Positions 8,701 through 15,244 of a DNA stretch of 64,000 nt are shown here, in pieces (position 1 is the stretch's first letter; each line of letters starts with the position of its first letter). Source of the stretch: DASQPJ01 sp036268355 (GTDB lineage Bacteria; Actinomycetota; Actinomycetes; Sporichthyales; Sporichthyaceae). The position numbers and the translations under genes are program-made. The stretch is from assembly GCA_036268355.1 (NCBI GenBank), contig DATAUG010000261.1, forward strand, positions 18,674-82,673. Direction: 5' to 3'. Under the pieces are notes generated by a model. It searched no databases and had not been told where the DNA came from. It was given only the letters and a program-made list of their open reading frames with translations.

Positions 8701-8983
8701 GAGGATGTCTCACGTGGCGCTGACCTACTGCGGCGCGGCCCCGACGCCGCCCGGCTGCGACGCGAAGCGCTACCTCATCAACCACGCACGGACAGGGGGC
8801 GTCGTCGTCGCCGATACAACCCCGGTATCGGCTCCTCCTCCGCCTTGCCGGATCGACGCCGGTGCTGCACCTCGCTACACGCGATTGAGGCGAGGGCAGC
8901 GAGCGCTTGCGCTCGCTGCCGAGCCGCTTGAGCGTGTTGACGAGCGAAGCGAGGATCACGGCCGGCCACGTAAGACACCCTCT
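8700..8983. mobile_element. MITE-like element, copy 1 (284 bp)
   Basis: Terminal inverted repeats AGAGGATGTCTCACGTG (8700-8716) and, at the right, the complement of AGAGGGTGTCTTACGTG (8967-8983) match at 15 of 17 positions. The interior shares long blocks with the 165-bp copy at 37482, for example TACTGCGGCGCGGCC and GCTCCTCCTCCGCCTTGCC. Extra internal parts, including a hairpin GGCAGCGAGCG/CGCTCGCTGCC around 8898-8923, are present only here. No transposase is encoded. It fills the gap between two genes of one apparent unit. Confidence 0.75.
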
Positions 8984-9000
8984 AAGGGGGACTGACTCGC

Positions 9001-9801
9001 TTGGGCCTGTCACTTGCTGAGCTGCGTCGCGATCTGCGGGAGGAGAGCGCCGCGCTGCTGGCCCTGGTGCGGCCGCTGACCGAGTCGCAGTGGCGGACCG
9101 ACACCCCCGCCGACGGCTGGACGGTCGCCGACCAGGTGAGCCACCTGGCCTACTTCGACGAGGCGGCGACCCTGGCCGCGTTCGACCCGGACCGGTTCAA
9201 CCTCGATGCCGCGCTGCTGATGGAGAGCGGACTGGACTTCCCGGACCGGCTGGCACTGGAGTTCCGGGAGCTGACGGGCCGTCAGGTACTGGCCTGGTTC
9301 GAGCGCGTGCGCGCGGAACTGATCGAACGCACAGCGACGTCCGAGTTGTCGATCCGGGTGCCCTGGTACGGGCCGTCGATGAGCATGGCCTCGTTGCTGA
9401 CCGCGCGGTTGATGGAGACCTGGGCGCACGGCCAGGACGTCGCCGATGCGCTGGGGCTGCAACCGGAGCCGACCGCACGCCTGCGCCACGTGGCCCACAT
9501 CGGGATCGGCGCCCGCCCCTTCAGCTACCGGGTACGCGGGCTCGAGGTGCCGACCGTCCCGATCCGCATCGAGCTGTCCGCGCCGGACGGCGCGTTGTGG
9601 ACCTGGGGCCCGGCCGACGCGGCGGATCAGGTGATCGGCGATGCCTTCGAGTTCTGTCGGGTGGTGACACAGCGGCAGCATCTGGCCGACACTTCCTTGC
9701 GGGTCCTCGGCGACGACGCCCAGGGTTGGATGCAGATAGCGCAGGCCTTCGCGGGCGCGCCCGGACCGGGGCGCCCGGCCCGGGCGGAACAGGTGGCGTA
9801 G
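9001..9801 (+). CDS. TIGR03084-type protein (DinB/mycothiol-dependent maleylpyruvate isomerase-like fold)
   Basis: 266 residues. The N-terminal half resembles the MDMPI/DinB four-helix bundle, with WRTDTPADGWTVADQVSHLAYFDEA and a second metal-ligand region LMETWAHGQDVADAL, where histidines are placed as in the metal-binding family. TIGR03084 members are common in actinobacteria next to acyl-CoA dehydrogenases, CoA transferases and similar genes; function unknown. The start is uncertain: TTG at 9001 lies 18 nt downstream of a MITE-like element end, and the only ribosome-site-like sequence (AAGGGGG, 8984-8990) immediately follows that end. The stop is followed directly by the ATG of the acyl-CoA dehydrogenase. 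Confidence 0.82.
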   Translation: MGLSLAELRRDLREESAALLALVRPLTESQWRTDTPADGWTVADQVSHLAYFDEAATLAAFDPDRFNLDAALLMESGLDFPDRLALEFRELTGRQVLAWFERVRAELIERTATSELSIRVPWYGPSMSMASLLTARLMETWAHGQDVADALGLQPEPTARLRHVAHIGIGARPFSYRVRGLEVPTVPIRIELSAPDGALWTWGPADAADQVIGDAFEFCRVVTQRQHLADTSLRVLGDDAQGWMQIAQAFAGAPGPGRPARAEQVA

Positions 9802-10968
9802 ATGGATTTCCTCCAGTCTCCGGAGCACCGCGACCTGCGGGCCGCGGTTGCCTCGATCGCCGGCCATTTCGGTGGGGCGTACTACGTCGAGCACGCCGAG
9901 TCCGGCACCCCGACCACCGAGCTGTGGGCCCAGATGGGCAAGGCCGGGTTCATCGGGGTCAACGTGCCCGCCGAGTACGGCGGCGGCGGGGGCGGCCTGG
10001 TCGAGCTGGCGATCGTCTGTGAGGAGTTGGGCGCCGCGGGTTGCCCGTTGCTGTTGCTGGTGGTGTCCGCCGCGATCAGCGTCGAGGTGATCGCCAAGTA
10101 CGGCTCACCCGAGATGCGCGAGGAATTCCTGTCCGGCCTGGCCACCGGTGAACGCAAGATCGTGTTCGCGATCACCGAGCCGGACGCGGGTTCGAACAGC
10201 CGCAACATCAGCACGACGGCGCAGCGAGTATCAGGTGTGGGCGAGGGCGACCACTGGGTGTTGCGCGGCACCAAGTACTACATCTCCGGGATCGACGAGG
10301 CCGACCAGGTGCTGGTGGTCGCCCGTACCGGCACCGACGCCTCGGGCCAGGGCCTGCTGTCGCTCTTCCTGGTCGACACCGACGCTCCGGGGCTGACGGC
10401 GAACGCCCTGCCGGTCGGCATCCGCCTGCCGGACAAGCAGTTCACCCTGTTCTTCGACGACGTACGGGTTCCCGCGTCCCGGCTGATCGGCGTCGAGCAC
10501 GAGGGCTTCAAACAGGTCTTCCACGGGCTGAACCCGGAGCGAATCACCGGCGCGGCGCTCTGCGTCGGCGTCGGCCGGTACGCCCTGGACAAGGCGGCGC
10601 GCTACGCCAACGAGCGATCGGTGTGGGGCCGACCGATCGGCGCGCACCAAGGCGTGGCGCACCCGCTCGCGGCGGCCAAGGTAGAGGTGGAACTGGCGGG
10701 CCTGATGACCGCCAAGGCGGCCTGGCTGCACGACGCCGGGCTGCCCGCCGGATCGTGCGCGAACATGGCCAAGTACGCCGCCGCGGAGGCCGGCCTCGCC
10801 GCCGTCGACGCCGCGATCCAGACCCACGGCGGCAACGGGTTCAGCACCGAGTTCGGCCTGATCCCGTACTGGGGGATGGCCCGCCTGCTGCGCGTGGCCC
10901 CGGTCAACCGCGAGATGATCCTCAACCATGTCGCGCAGCACGACCTCGGACTGCCCAAGTCCTACTGA
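9802..10968 (+). CDS. Acyl-CoA dehydrogenase
   Basis: 388-residue FAD-dependent acyl-CoA dehydrogenase. The FAD/substrate motif FAITEPDAGSN and the C-terminal arginine-rich part (YANERSVWGRPIGAHQGV, IQTHGGNGFSTEFGL) are clear. The canonical catalytic glutamate block (YEGT) is replaced by RVAPVNREMI, so the catalytic base is not evident by eye and may lie elsewhere. Starts immediately after the previous stop, so translation is probably coupled. Likely oxidises a branched or terpenoid-derived acyl-CoA alongside the carboxylase and AtuA; that substrate is inference. Confidence 0.92.
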   Translation: MDFLQSPEHRDLRAAVASIAGHFGGAYYVEHAESGTPTTELWAQMGKAGFIGVNVPAEYGGGGGGLVELAIVCEELGAAGCPLLLLVVSAAISVEVIAKYGSPEMREEFLSGLATGERKIVFAITEPDAGSNSRNISTTAQRVSGVGEGDHWVLRGTKYYISGIDEADQVLVVARTGTDASGQGLLSLFLVDTDAPGLTANALPVGIRLPDKQFTLFFDDVRVPASRLIGVEHEGFKQVFHGLNPERITGAALCVGVGRYALDKAARYANERSVWGRPIGAHQGVAHPLAAAKVEVELAGLMTAKAAWLHDAGLPAGSCANMAKYAAAEAGLAAVDAAIQTHGGNGFSTEFGLIPYWGMARLLRVAPVNREMILNHVAQHDLGLPKSY

Positions 10969-10996
10969 CGCCCCGGGCGCCGCCGCCGTTGTCAGA

Positions 10997-11040
10997 GCGT
11001 CCGAAGAAGCGAGCGCTGTAGCGACCGCTTCTTCGGACGC
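10997..11040. repeat. 44-bp palindrome downstream of acyl-CoA dehydrogenase
   Basis: Arms GCGTCCGAAGAAGCG (10997-11011) and CGCTTCTTCGGACGC (11026-11040) are perfect 15-bp complements around a 14-nt centre. Arm length, loop length, the GCGTCCG...CGGACGC ends and the trailing AACG all match the palindrome at 5883-5926, although the inner arm sequence differs. No T-tract. Probably ends the acyl-CoA dehydrogenase transcript or belongs to a repeat family. Confidence 0.8.
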
Positions 11041-11044
11041 AACG

Positions 11045-11470
11045 GTGCCGGTGCCGAGTTCGGTCGGGGTCTCGGCGCGCATGGCGCGGCAGGCCCGCGT
11101 TGACACCGCCCCCGAGGTGGCGCTGCGCCGGGCCCTGCACCGGGCAGGCCTGCGCTACCGGGTCGGGTTCCCCGTGCCGGGGATGCGTCGGCGCACCATC
11201 GACGTCGCGTTCACCCGGGCTCGGGTGGCGGTGTTCGTCGATGGTTGCTTCTGGCACTGCTGCCCGCAGCACGCCACCCAGCCGGCCGCCAACGCCGGTT
11301 GGTGGGCCGACAAGTTGGCCGGGAACGTGGCGCGCGACGCGGCCACCACGGCTCATCTGGAGGCGCTGGGCTGGCGGGTCGTGCGGGTCTGGGAGCACGA
11401 CTCGACGCAGACCGCCGCGCAGGCCGTGCTGGCAGCGGTGCACGATCGGGCACCGGAAGGCCCTCGCTAG
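11045..11470 (+). CDS. vsr: Very short patch repair (Vsr) DNA mismatch endonuclease
   Basis: About 142 residues of the Vsr fold, which nicks DNA 5' of T:G mismatches made by deamination of 5-methylcytosine. Visible family blocks are ARMARQARVDTAPEVALRRA, the catalytic Asp in TIDVAFTRARVAVFVDGCFW, the metal/His cluster FWHCCPQH, and LEALGWRVVRVWEHD. Start is uncertain: GTG at 11045 or 11051, or ATG at 11081; no good ribosome site, and the reading frame stays open into the palindrome upstream. No cytosine methyltransferase or restriction gene is adjacent, so it is an orphan here. Confidence 0.85.
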   Translation: MPVPSSVGVSARMARQARVDTAPEVALRRALHRAGLRYRVGFPVPGMRRRTIDVAFTRARVAVFVDGCFWHCCPQHATQPAANAGWWADKLAGNVARDAATTAHLEALGWRVVRVWEHDSTQTAAQAVLAAVHDRAPEGPR

Positions 11471-11516
11471 CCTCATGGGGCAAGGGCAGGTCACGGCGAC
11501 GGGGAGGGCGCTCGAC

Positions 11517-13532
11517 ATGACCTCGGTGGAGAATGGGGCATCGGTCCCGGCGGCAAATCTGAGCAGGCGTCAGATCAACGTGATCTTCGTGACGATCCTG
11601 CTCGGAATCCTCGTCTCGGCGCTCGACCAGACCATCGTCTCCACCGCCCTGCCGACGATCGTGGGGGATCTGGGTGGGCGGGGCCACGTCTCCTGGGTGG
11701 TCACCTCCTACATCCTCACCGACACGATCGCCACCGTGCTGGCCGGTCGGTTGGGCGACCTGTTCGGCCGTAAGGTTGTCTTCCAGGCCTCGACGATCAT
11801 CTTCCTGGCCGGGTCCGCGCTGTCCGGGCTGGCCTCCTCGATGGGCACGCTCATCGCCTGGCGCGCCGTGCAGGGCATCGGGGCGGGCGGGTTGACCGTG
11901 ACCGCGACCGCGCTCATCGGCGACGTCATCCCGCTGCGCGAACGCGGGAAGTACCAGGGCGCGATGGGCGCGACCTTCGGCGTCACGACCGTGGTCGGCC
12001 CCTTGCTGGGCGGGTTGTTCACCGACCATCTGTCCTGGCGCTGGGCGTTCTACGTGAACCTGCCGATCGGTGCGGTCGTGGTGCTGCTGGCGCAGACCAC
12101 GCTGCCCGGGATCACCGTGAAGGTCCGGCCGGTGATCGACTACCTGGGTACCGCGCTGGTCTCGGTCGCGGCCGGCGGCGTGGTGGTGGCCACCAGCCTC
12201 GGCGGGACCACCTACGCCTGGACGTCCCCGACGATCCTGGGCCTCTATGCGGCCTCCGTGATCGGTGCCGTGGGTTTCGTGATCGCCGAGTCCCGGGCCG
12301 CGGAGCCCATGCTCCCCTTGCGACTGTTCGCCGACCCGGTCTTCTCGGTGATCCAGGTGCTGGCGTTCGTGGTCGGGTTCGCGATGCTCGGTGCGATCAC
12401 ATTCCTGCCGTCCTACCTTCAGTACGTCAAGGGGGTCGACGCGACCACCTCGGGGTTGCGGACCCTGCCGATGGTCGCGGGGCTGCTGGTGACCTCGATC
12501 GCCACCGGCGTAGCGGTCAGCCGCACCGGGCGCTACAAGATCTTCCCGTTGGTCGGGTTCGCGGTGATGACGCTCGGACTGTGGTTGCTGTCCACGCTTA
12601 CTCCGGGCACCGGCTATCCAGCGATGGCCGTGGCAATGCTCGTGCTCGGCCTGGGCATCGGGTTGTCGATGCAGGTGCTCACGTTGGTCGTGCAGAACAC
12701 CACGCAGTACTCCGACCTCGGCACCGCCACCAGCGCGGTCACGTTCTTCCGCACGCTGGGCAGCTCGGTGGGCACCGCGGTGTTCGGGGCGCTCTACGCC
12801 AACGCGCTGGCGCCCCGGCTGAGCGCCGCGCTGGCGGCGTCCAAGGGTCTGAACCCGGCGACCATCTCGACCCCGAAGGCCTTGCACGCGCACCCGCCGG
12901 CGTTGATCGCCAAGGTGATCGCCGCCTACTCCGACACGCTCCACGTGGTGTTCCTCTGGGCGGTCCCGGTTGCGGCGGTCGCGTTCGTGATTGCCCTGTT
13001 CCTCAAGGAGGTGCCGCTGCGCGGCCTCGCGCGCGCGGAGGCGACCAACATGGGCAGTGGCTTCGGGCTGCCGGACGGCGACTCGATGCAACAGTTGGAA
13101 AGTGCGCTGGCGAAGCTTTTGAAGGCCGAGGGGGCGGCGCAACTGCCCGCGCTACGCGTGGAGTCCCGCACGGCGATGAACGAGTCCGACACCTGGTGCG
13201 TCCTCCAGGTCCGGATCCGGCGGCAGATCGGTCAGATCGCGGACATCGGCCGGATCGCCGGCTATTTCGGCGTGCCCCCCGCGGTGCTGCTGCCGGCGTT
13301 CGACAACGCGATCAAGGACGGCTACCTGGCGGGTCCGGCGCACGACATGGCGCTGACCCCGCGGGGCGCCGAGGAGGCCGACAAGGTCCGCGCCGCCTGG
13401 CGGCGCTGGATCGTCGCCCGACTGGCCCCGCTGGGCGCCGACGACCCGGCGACCCTGGAGCACGCCCTGGACCACCTGGCCCGGGTCACGTTCGCCGAAC
13501 CCGCGGTCCCCGCCGAGCTCTTCCGAAACTGA
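11517..13532 (+). CDS. MFS drug exporter (DHA2/EmrB-QacA type) with C-terminal extra domain
   Basis: 671 residues. The first ~510 form a 14-helix DHA2-type proton antiporter: SALDQTIVSTALPTIVGDL (TM1), the loop motif GRLGDLFGRK, and the antiporter motif VVGPLLGGLF. After the last helix (ALFLKEVPLRG) there is a soluble tail of about 150 residues ending near FAEPAVPAELFRN; RIRRQIGQIADIGRIAGYF followed by LTPRGAEEADKVRAAWRRW resembles a MarR-like winged helix. GGGAGGG at 11502-11508 supports ATG 11517. Probably exports a drug or metabolite; the tail may sense substrate or bind a partner, which is inference. Confidence 0.9.
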   Translation: MTSVENGASVPAANLSRRQINVIFVTILLGILVSALDQTIVSTALPTIVGDLGGRGHVSWVVTSYILTDTIATVLAGRLGDLFGRKVVFQASTIIFLAGSALSGLASSMGTLIAWRAVQGIGAGGLTVTATALIGDVIPLRERGKYQGAMGATFGVTTVVGPLLGGLFTDHLSWRWAFYVNLPIGAVVVLLAQTTLPGITVKVRPVIDYLGTALVSVAAGGVVVATSLGGTTYAWTSPTILGLYAASVIGAVGFVIAESRAAEPMLPLRLFADPVFSVIQVLAFVVGFAMLGAITFLPSYLQYVKGVDATTSGLRTLPMVAGLLVTSIATGVAVSRTGRYKIFPLVGFAVMTLGLWLLSTLTPGTGYPAMAVAMLVLGLGIGLSMQVLTLVVQNTTQYSDLGTATSAVTFFRTLGSSVGTAVFGALYANALAPRLSAALAASKGLNPATISTPKALHAHPPALIAKVIAAYSDTLHVVFLWAVPVAAVAFVIALFLKEVPLRGLARAEATNMGSGFGLPDGDSMQQLESALAKLLKAEGAAQLPALRVESRTAMNESDTWCVLQVRIRRQIGQIADIGRIAGYFGVPPAVLLPAFDNAIKDGYLAGPAHDMALTPRGAEEADKVRAAWRRWIVARLAPLGADDPATLEHALDHLARVTFAEPAVPAELFRN

Positions 13533-13596
13533 GGGAGCGCATCGGTCGTTCGACGTCGTCCGCCCCGCAGCCCGGCCCGAATCGGACGAACGGATG

Positions 13597-14064
13597 TCAC
13601 CCTTTCGGGTTCGGGGGAGCGGGTCGGGTGGGCTGTGCTCCGATGGGGAGTCCCTTGTGCAGGCGCACGACAGTGCCGTCCGGGCCGCTCTCGATCACGG
13701 CGCGATCCATCAGATGCTCCATCAGATCCCTGCCCCGGCCGCGGTTTCCGCGGTCCAGCGGCTCCTTCCAGACCCCGCTGTCGGCGATCACGACCTCGAC
13801 GCTGCCCGCGGTCATCGTGGCCTGCAGTTCGACCACTCCCGGCGCGCCGCCCGCATAGGCATGCTCCAACGCGTTCGTGCATGCCTCGCTCGCGGCGACC
13901 AGGACCTCGTGGATCCAGTCCTCATCGGCGCCGGCGGCAAGCAGCCAGTCGTGCAGGGCGCGACGGGTCGGGGAGAGGCTGCGCGGTCCCTCCCCGAGTA
14001 CGCTGCGGAACGGCCCGGGGTCGGCCGGCACGCTGCGTTCGGCTGTCGGTTCGATGGTCGTCAA
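13597..14064 (-). CDS. ATP-binding anti-sigma regulatory factor (RsbW-like)
   Basis: About 155 residues with the GHKL ATPase fold of serine-kinase anti-sigma factors. The N box reads VLVAASEACTNALEHAY and the G boxes are VEVVIADSGVW and GNRGRGRDLMEHLMD. Such proteins phosphorylate anti-anti-sigma partners or sequester a sigma factor. The TTG at 14064 overlaps the meaB TGA (TTGA), suggesting translational coupling; the frame is open further upstream inside meaB and the exact start is unsure. No partner sigma or STAS gene is next to it. Confidence 0.75.
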   Translation of the reverse strand: MTTIEPTAERSVPADPGPFRSVLGEGPRSLSPTRRALHDWLLAAGADEDWIHEVLVAASEACTNALEHAYAGGAPGVVELQATMTAGSVEVVIADSGVWKEPLDRGNRGRGRDLMEHLMDRAVIESGPDGTVVRLHKGLPIGAQPTRPAPPNPKG

Positions 14065-15041
14065 CCGTCCAGGAATTCGGCAACGATGCGGTCTGCCGCG
14101 TGACTGGGGGAGATCTGGGCGGCCCGGACCTGTTCCGACAACTCGGCACCCAGCTTGCGCGCCGCGGGCGACTCGTGCAGCCGACGGTCGAGTTCGTCCC
14201 GGACGGTCGCCCACATCCAGTCGACGCGCTGCTGCTGCTGACGCCGCGTCAGACCGCCACTGGCGTTCAGATGCGCGAGATGGCGGTCCAGCGCCTCCCA
14301 CACCTCCTCCAGCCCGGCACCGGTCAACCCGCTGCAGGTGAGCACCGGCGCGGTCCAGCCGGTCTCGTCGTGGCCGAGCAGGCGCATCGTGCCGGACAGC
14401 TCCCGGGCGGCGGCGCGGGCGTCGGCCTCGCCGTCGCCGTCGGCCTTGTTGACCGCGACCACGTCGGCCAACTCCAGGACGCCCTTCTTGATGCCCTGCA
14501 GGGCATCCCCGGTGCGCGCCAACGCCAGCAGCAGGAACGAATCGGTCAACTGCGCCACGGTGGTCTCCGACTGCCCGACGCCGACGGTCTCCACCAACAG
14601 GGTGTCGTATCCGGCTGCGGCAAGCACGGTCATCCCTGAGCGCGTCGCGCGGGCGACTCCGCCGAGCGCGCCCGCGGTCGGCGACGGGCGGATGAACGCG
14701 TTGGGATCGACCGCCAACCGAGTCATCCGGGTCTTGTCGCCGAGGATGCTCCCGCCGCTGCGGGCCGAGGACGGGTCCACGGCGAGCACGGCCACCCGAT
14801 GGCCGCGTCCGGTGAGCATCGTGCCCAGCGCATCGATGAACGTGGACTTGCCCGCGCCCGGGACGCCGCTGATGCCGACGCGTCGGGCGTCGCCGGCCCG
14901 GGGTGCGAGTTGGTCGAGTAGTTCGGCCGCCGCGGCGCGGTGATCGGCGCGGGTCGACTCGACCAACGTGATCGCGCGCCCGATCGCGGCCCGCGAGCCC
15001 GCCAACACCTCATCGACCAGCCCGCCGATGTCCATCGTCAT
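14061..15041 (-). CDS. meaB: MeaB/ArgK-type G3E GTPase, methylmalonyl-CoA mutase chaperone
   Basis: 326 residues. P-loop ISGVPGAGKSTFIDAL, VLAVDPSSARSGGSILGDKTRM and the GTPase base-specificity segment VVAVNKADGDGE mark the family. MeaB guards methylmalonyl-CoA mutase and gates adenosylcobalamin loading. It follows mutB and mutA on the same strand. ATG 15041 is chosen at the point where homology begins (MTMDIGGLVDEV). The frame stays open upstream through a 36-bp tandem repeat to a TTG at 15200, which would add four 12-residue repeats of the type YGVSPHEHGGGA; whether these are translated is unknown. Confidence 0.92.
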   Translation of the reverse strand: MTMDIGGLVDEVLAGSRAAIGRAITLVESTRADHRAAAAELLDQLAPRAGDARRVGISGVPGAGKSTFIDALGTMLTGRGHRVAVLAVDPSSARSGGSILGDKTRMTRLAVDPNAFIRPSPTAGALGGVARATRSGMTVLAAAGYDTLLVETVGVGQSETTVAQLTDSFLLLALARTGDALQGIKKGVLELADVVAVNKADGDGEADARAAARELSGTMRLLGHDETGWTAPVLTCSGLTGAGLEEVWEALDRHLAHLNASGGLTRRQQQQRVDWMWATVRDELDRRLHESPAARKLGAELSEQVRAAQISPSHAADRIVAEFLDG

Positions 15042-15045
15042 CGCA

Positions 15046-15244
15046 GCGCCGCCGCCGTGCTCATGGGGTGACACCCCGTACGCGCCGCCGCCGCGCTGAT
15101 GGGGTGACACCCCGTACGCGCCGCCGCCGTGCTGATGGGGTGACACCCCGTACGCGCCGCCGCCGTGCTCATGGGGTGACACCCCGTACGTAGGCGACAA
15201 GCAGGCAAAACGCTCACGATTTGGAGCCCAACGTGTGTCACCCC
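15046..15244. repeat. Tandem 36-bp repeats plus GGGGTGACACCCC palindrome element (locus 1)
   Basis: Four exact-length 36-bp units (15046-15189) each contain the perfect palindrome GGGGTGACACCCC (at 15065, 15101, 15137 and 15173); units differ only at one or two bases in the GCTC/GCTG part. After a ~45-bp segment containing AAAACGCTCACGA (15207-15219), a half palindrome GTGTCACCCC (15235-15244) overlaps the mutB stop codon. The same parts, in inverted order, occur between folE and folP. Confidence 0.85.

Noticed and set aside
15046..15189. Tandem 36-bp repeats considered as a CRISPR array
   Set aside because: The units are contiguous and near-identical with no unique spacers, and no cas genes are near.
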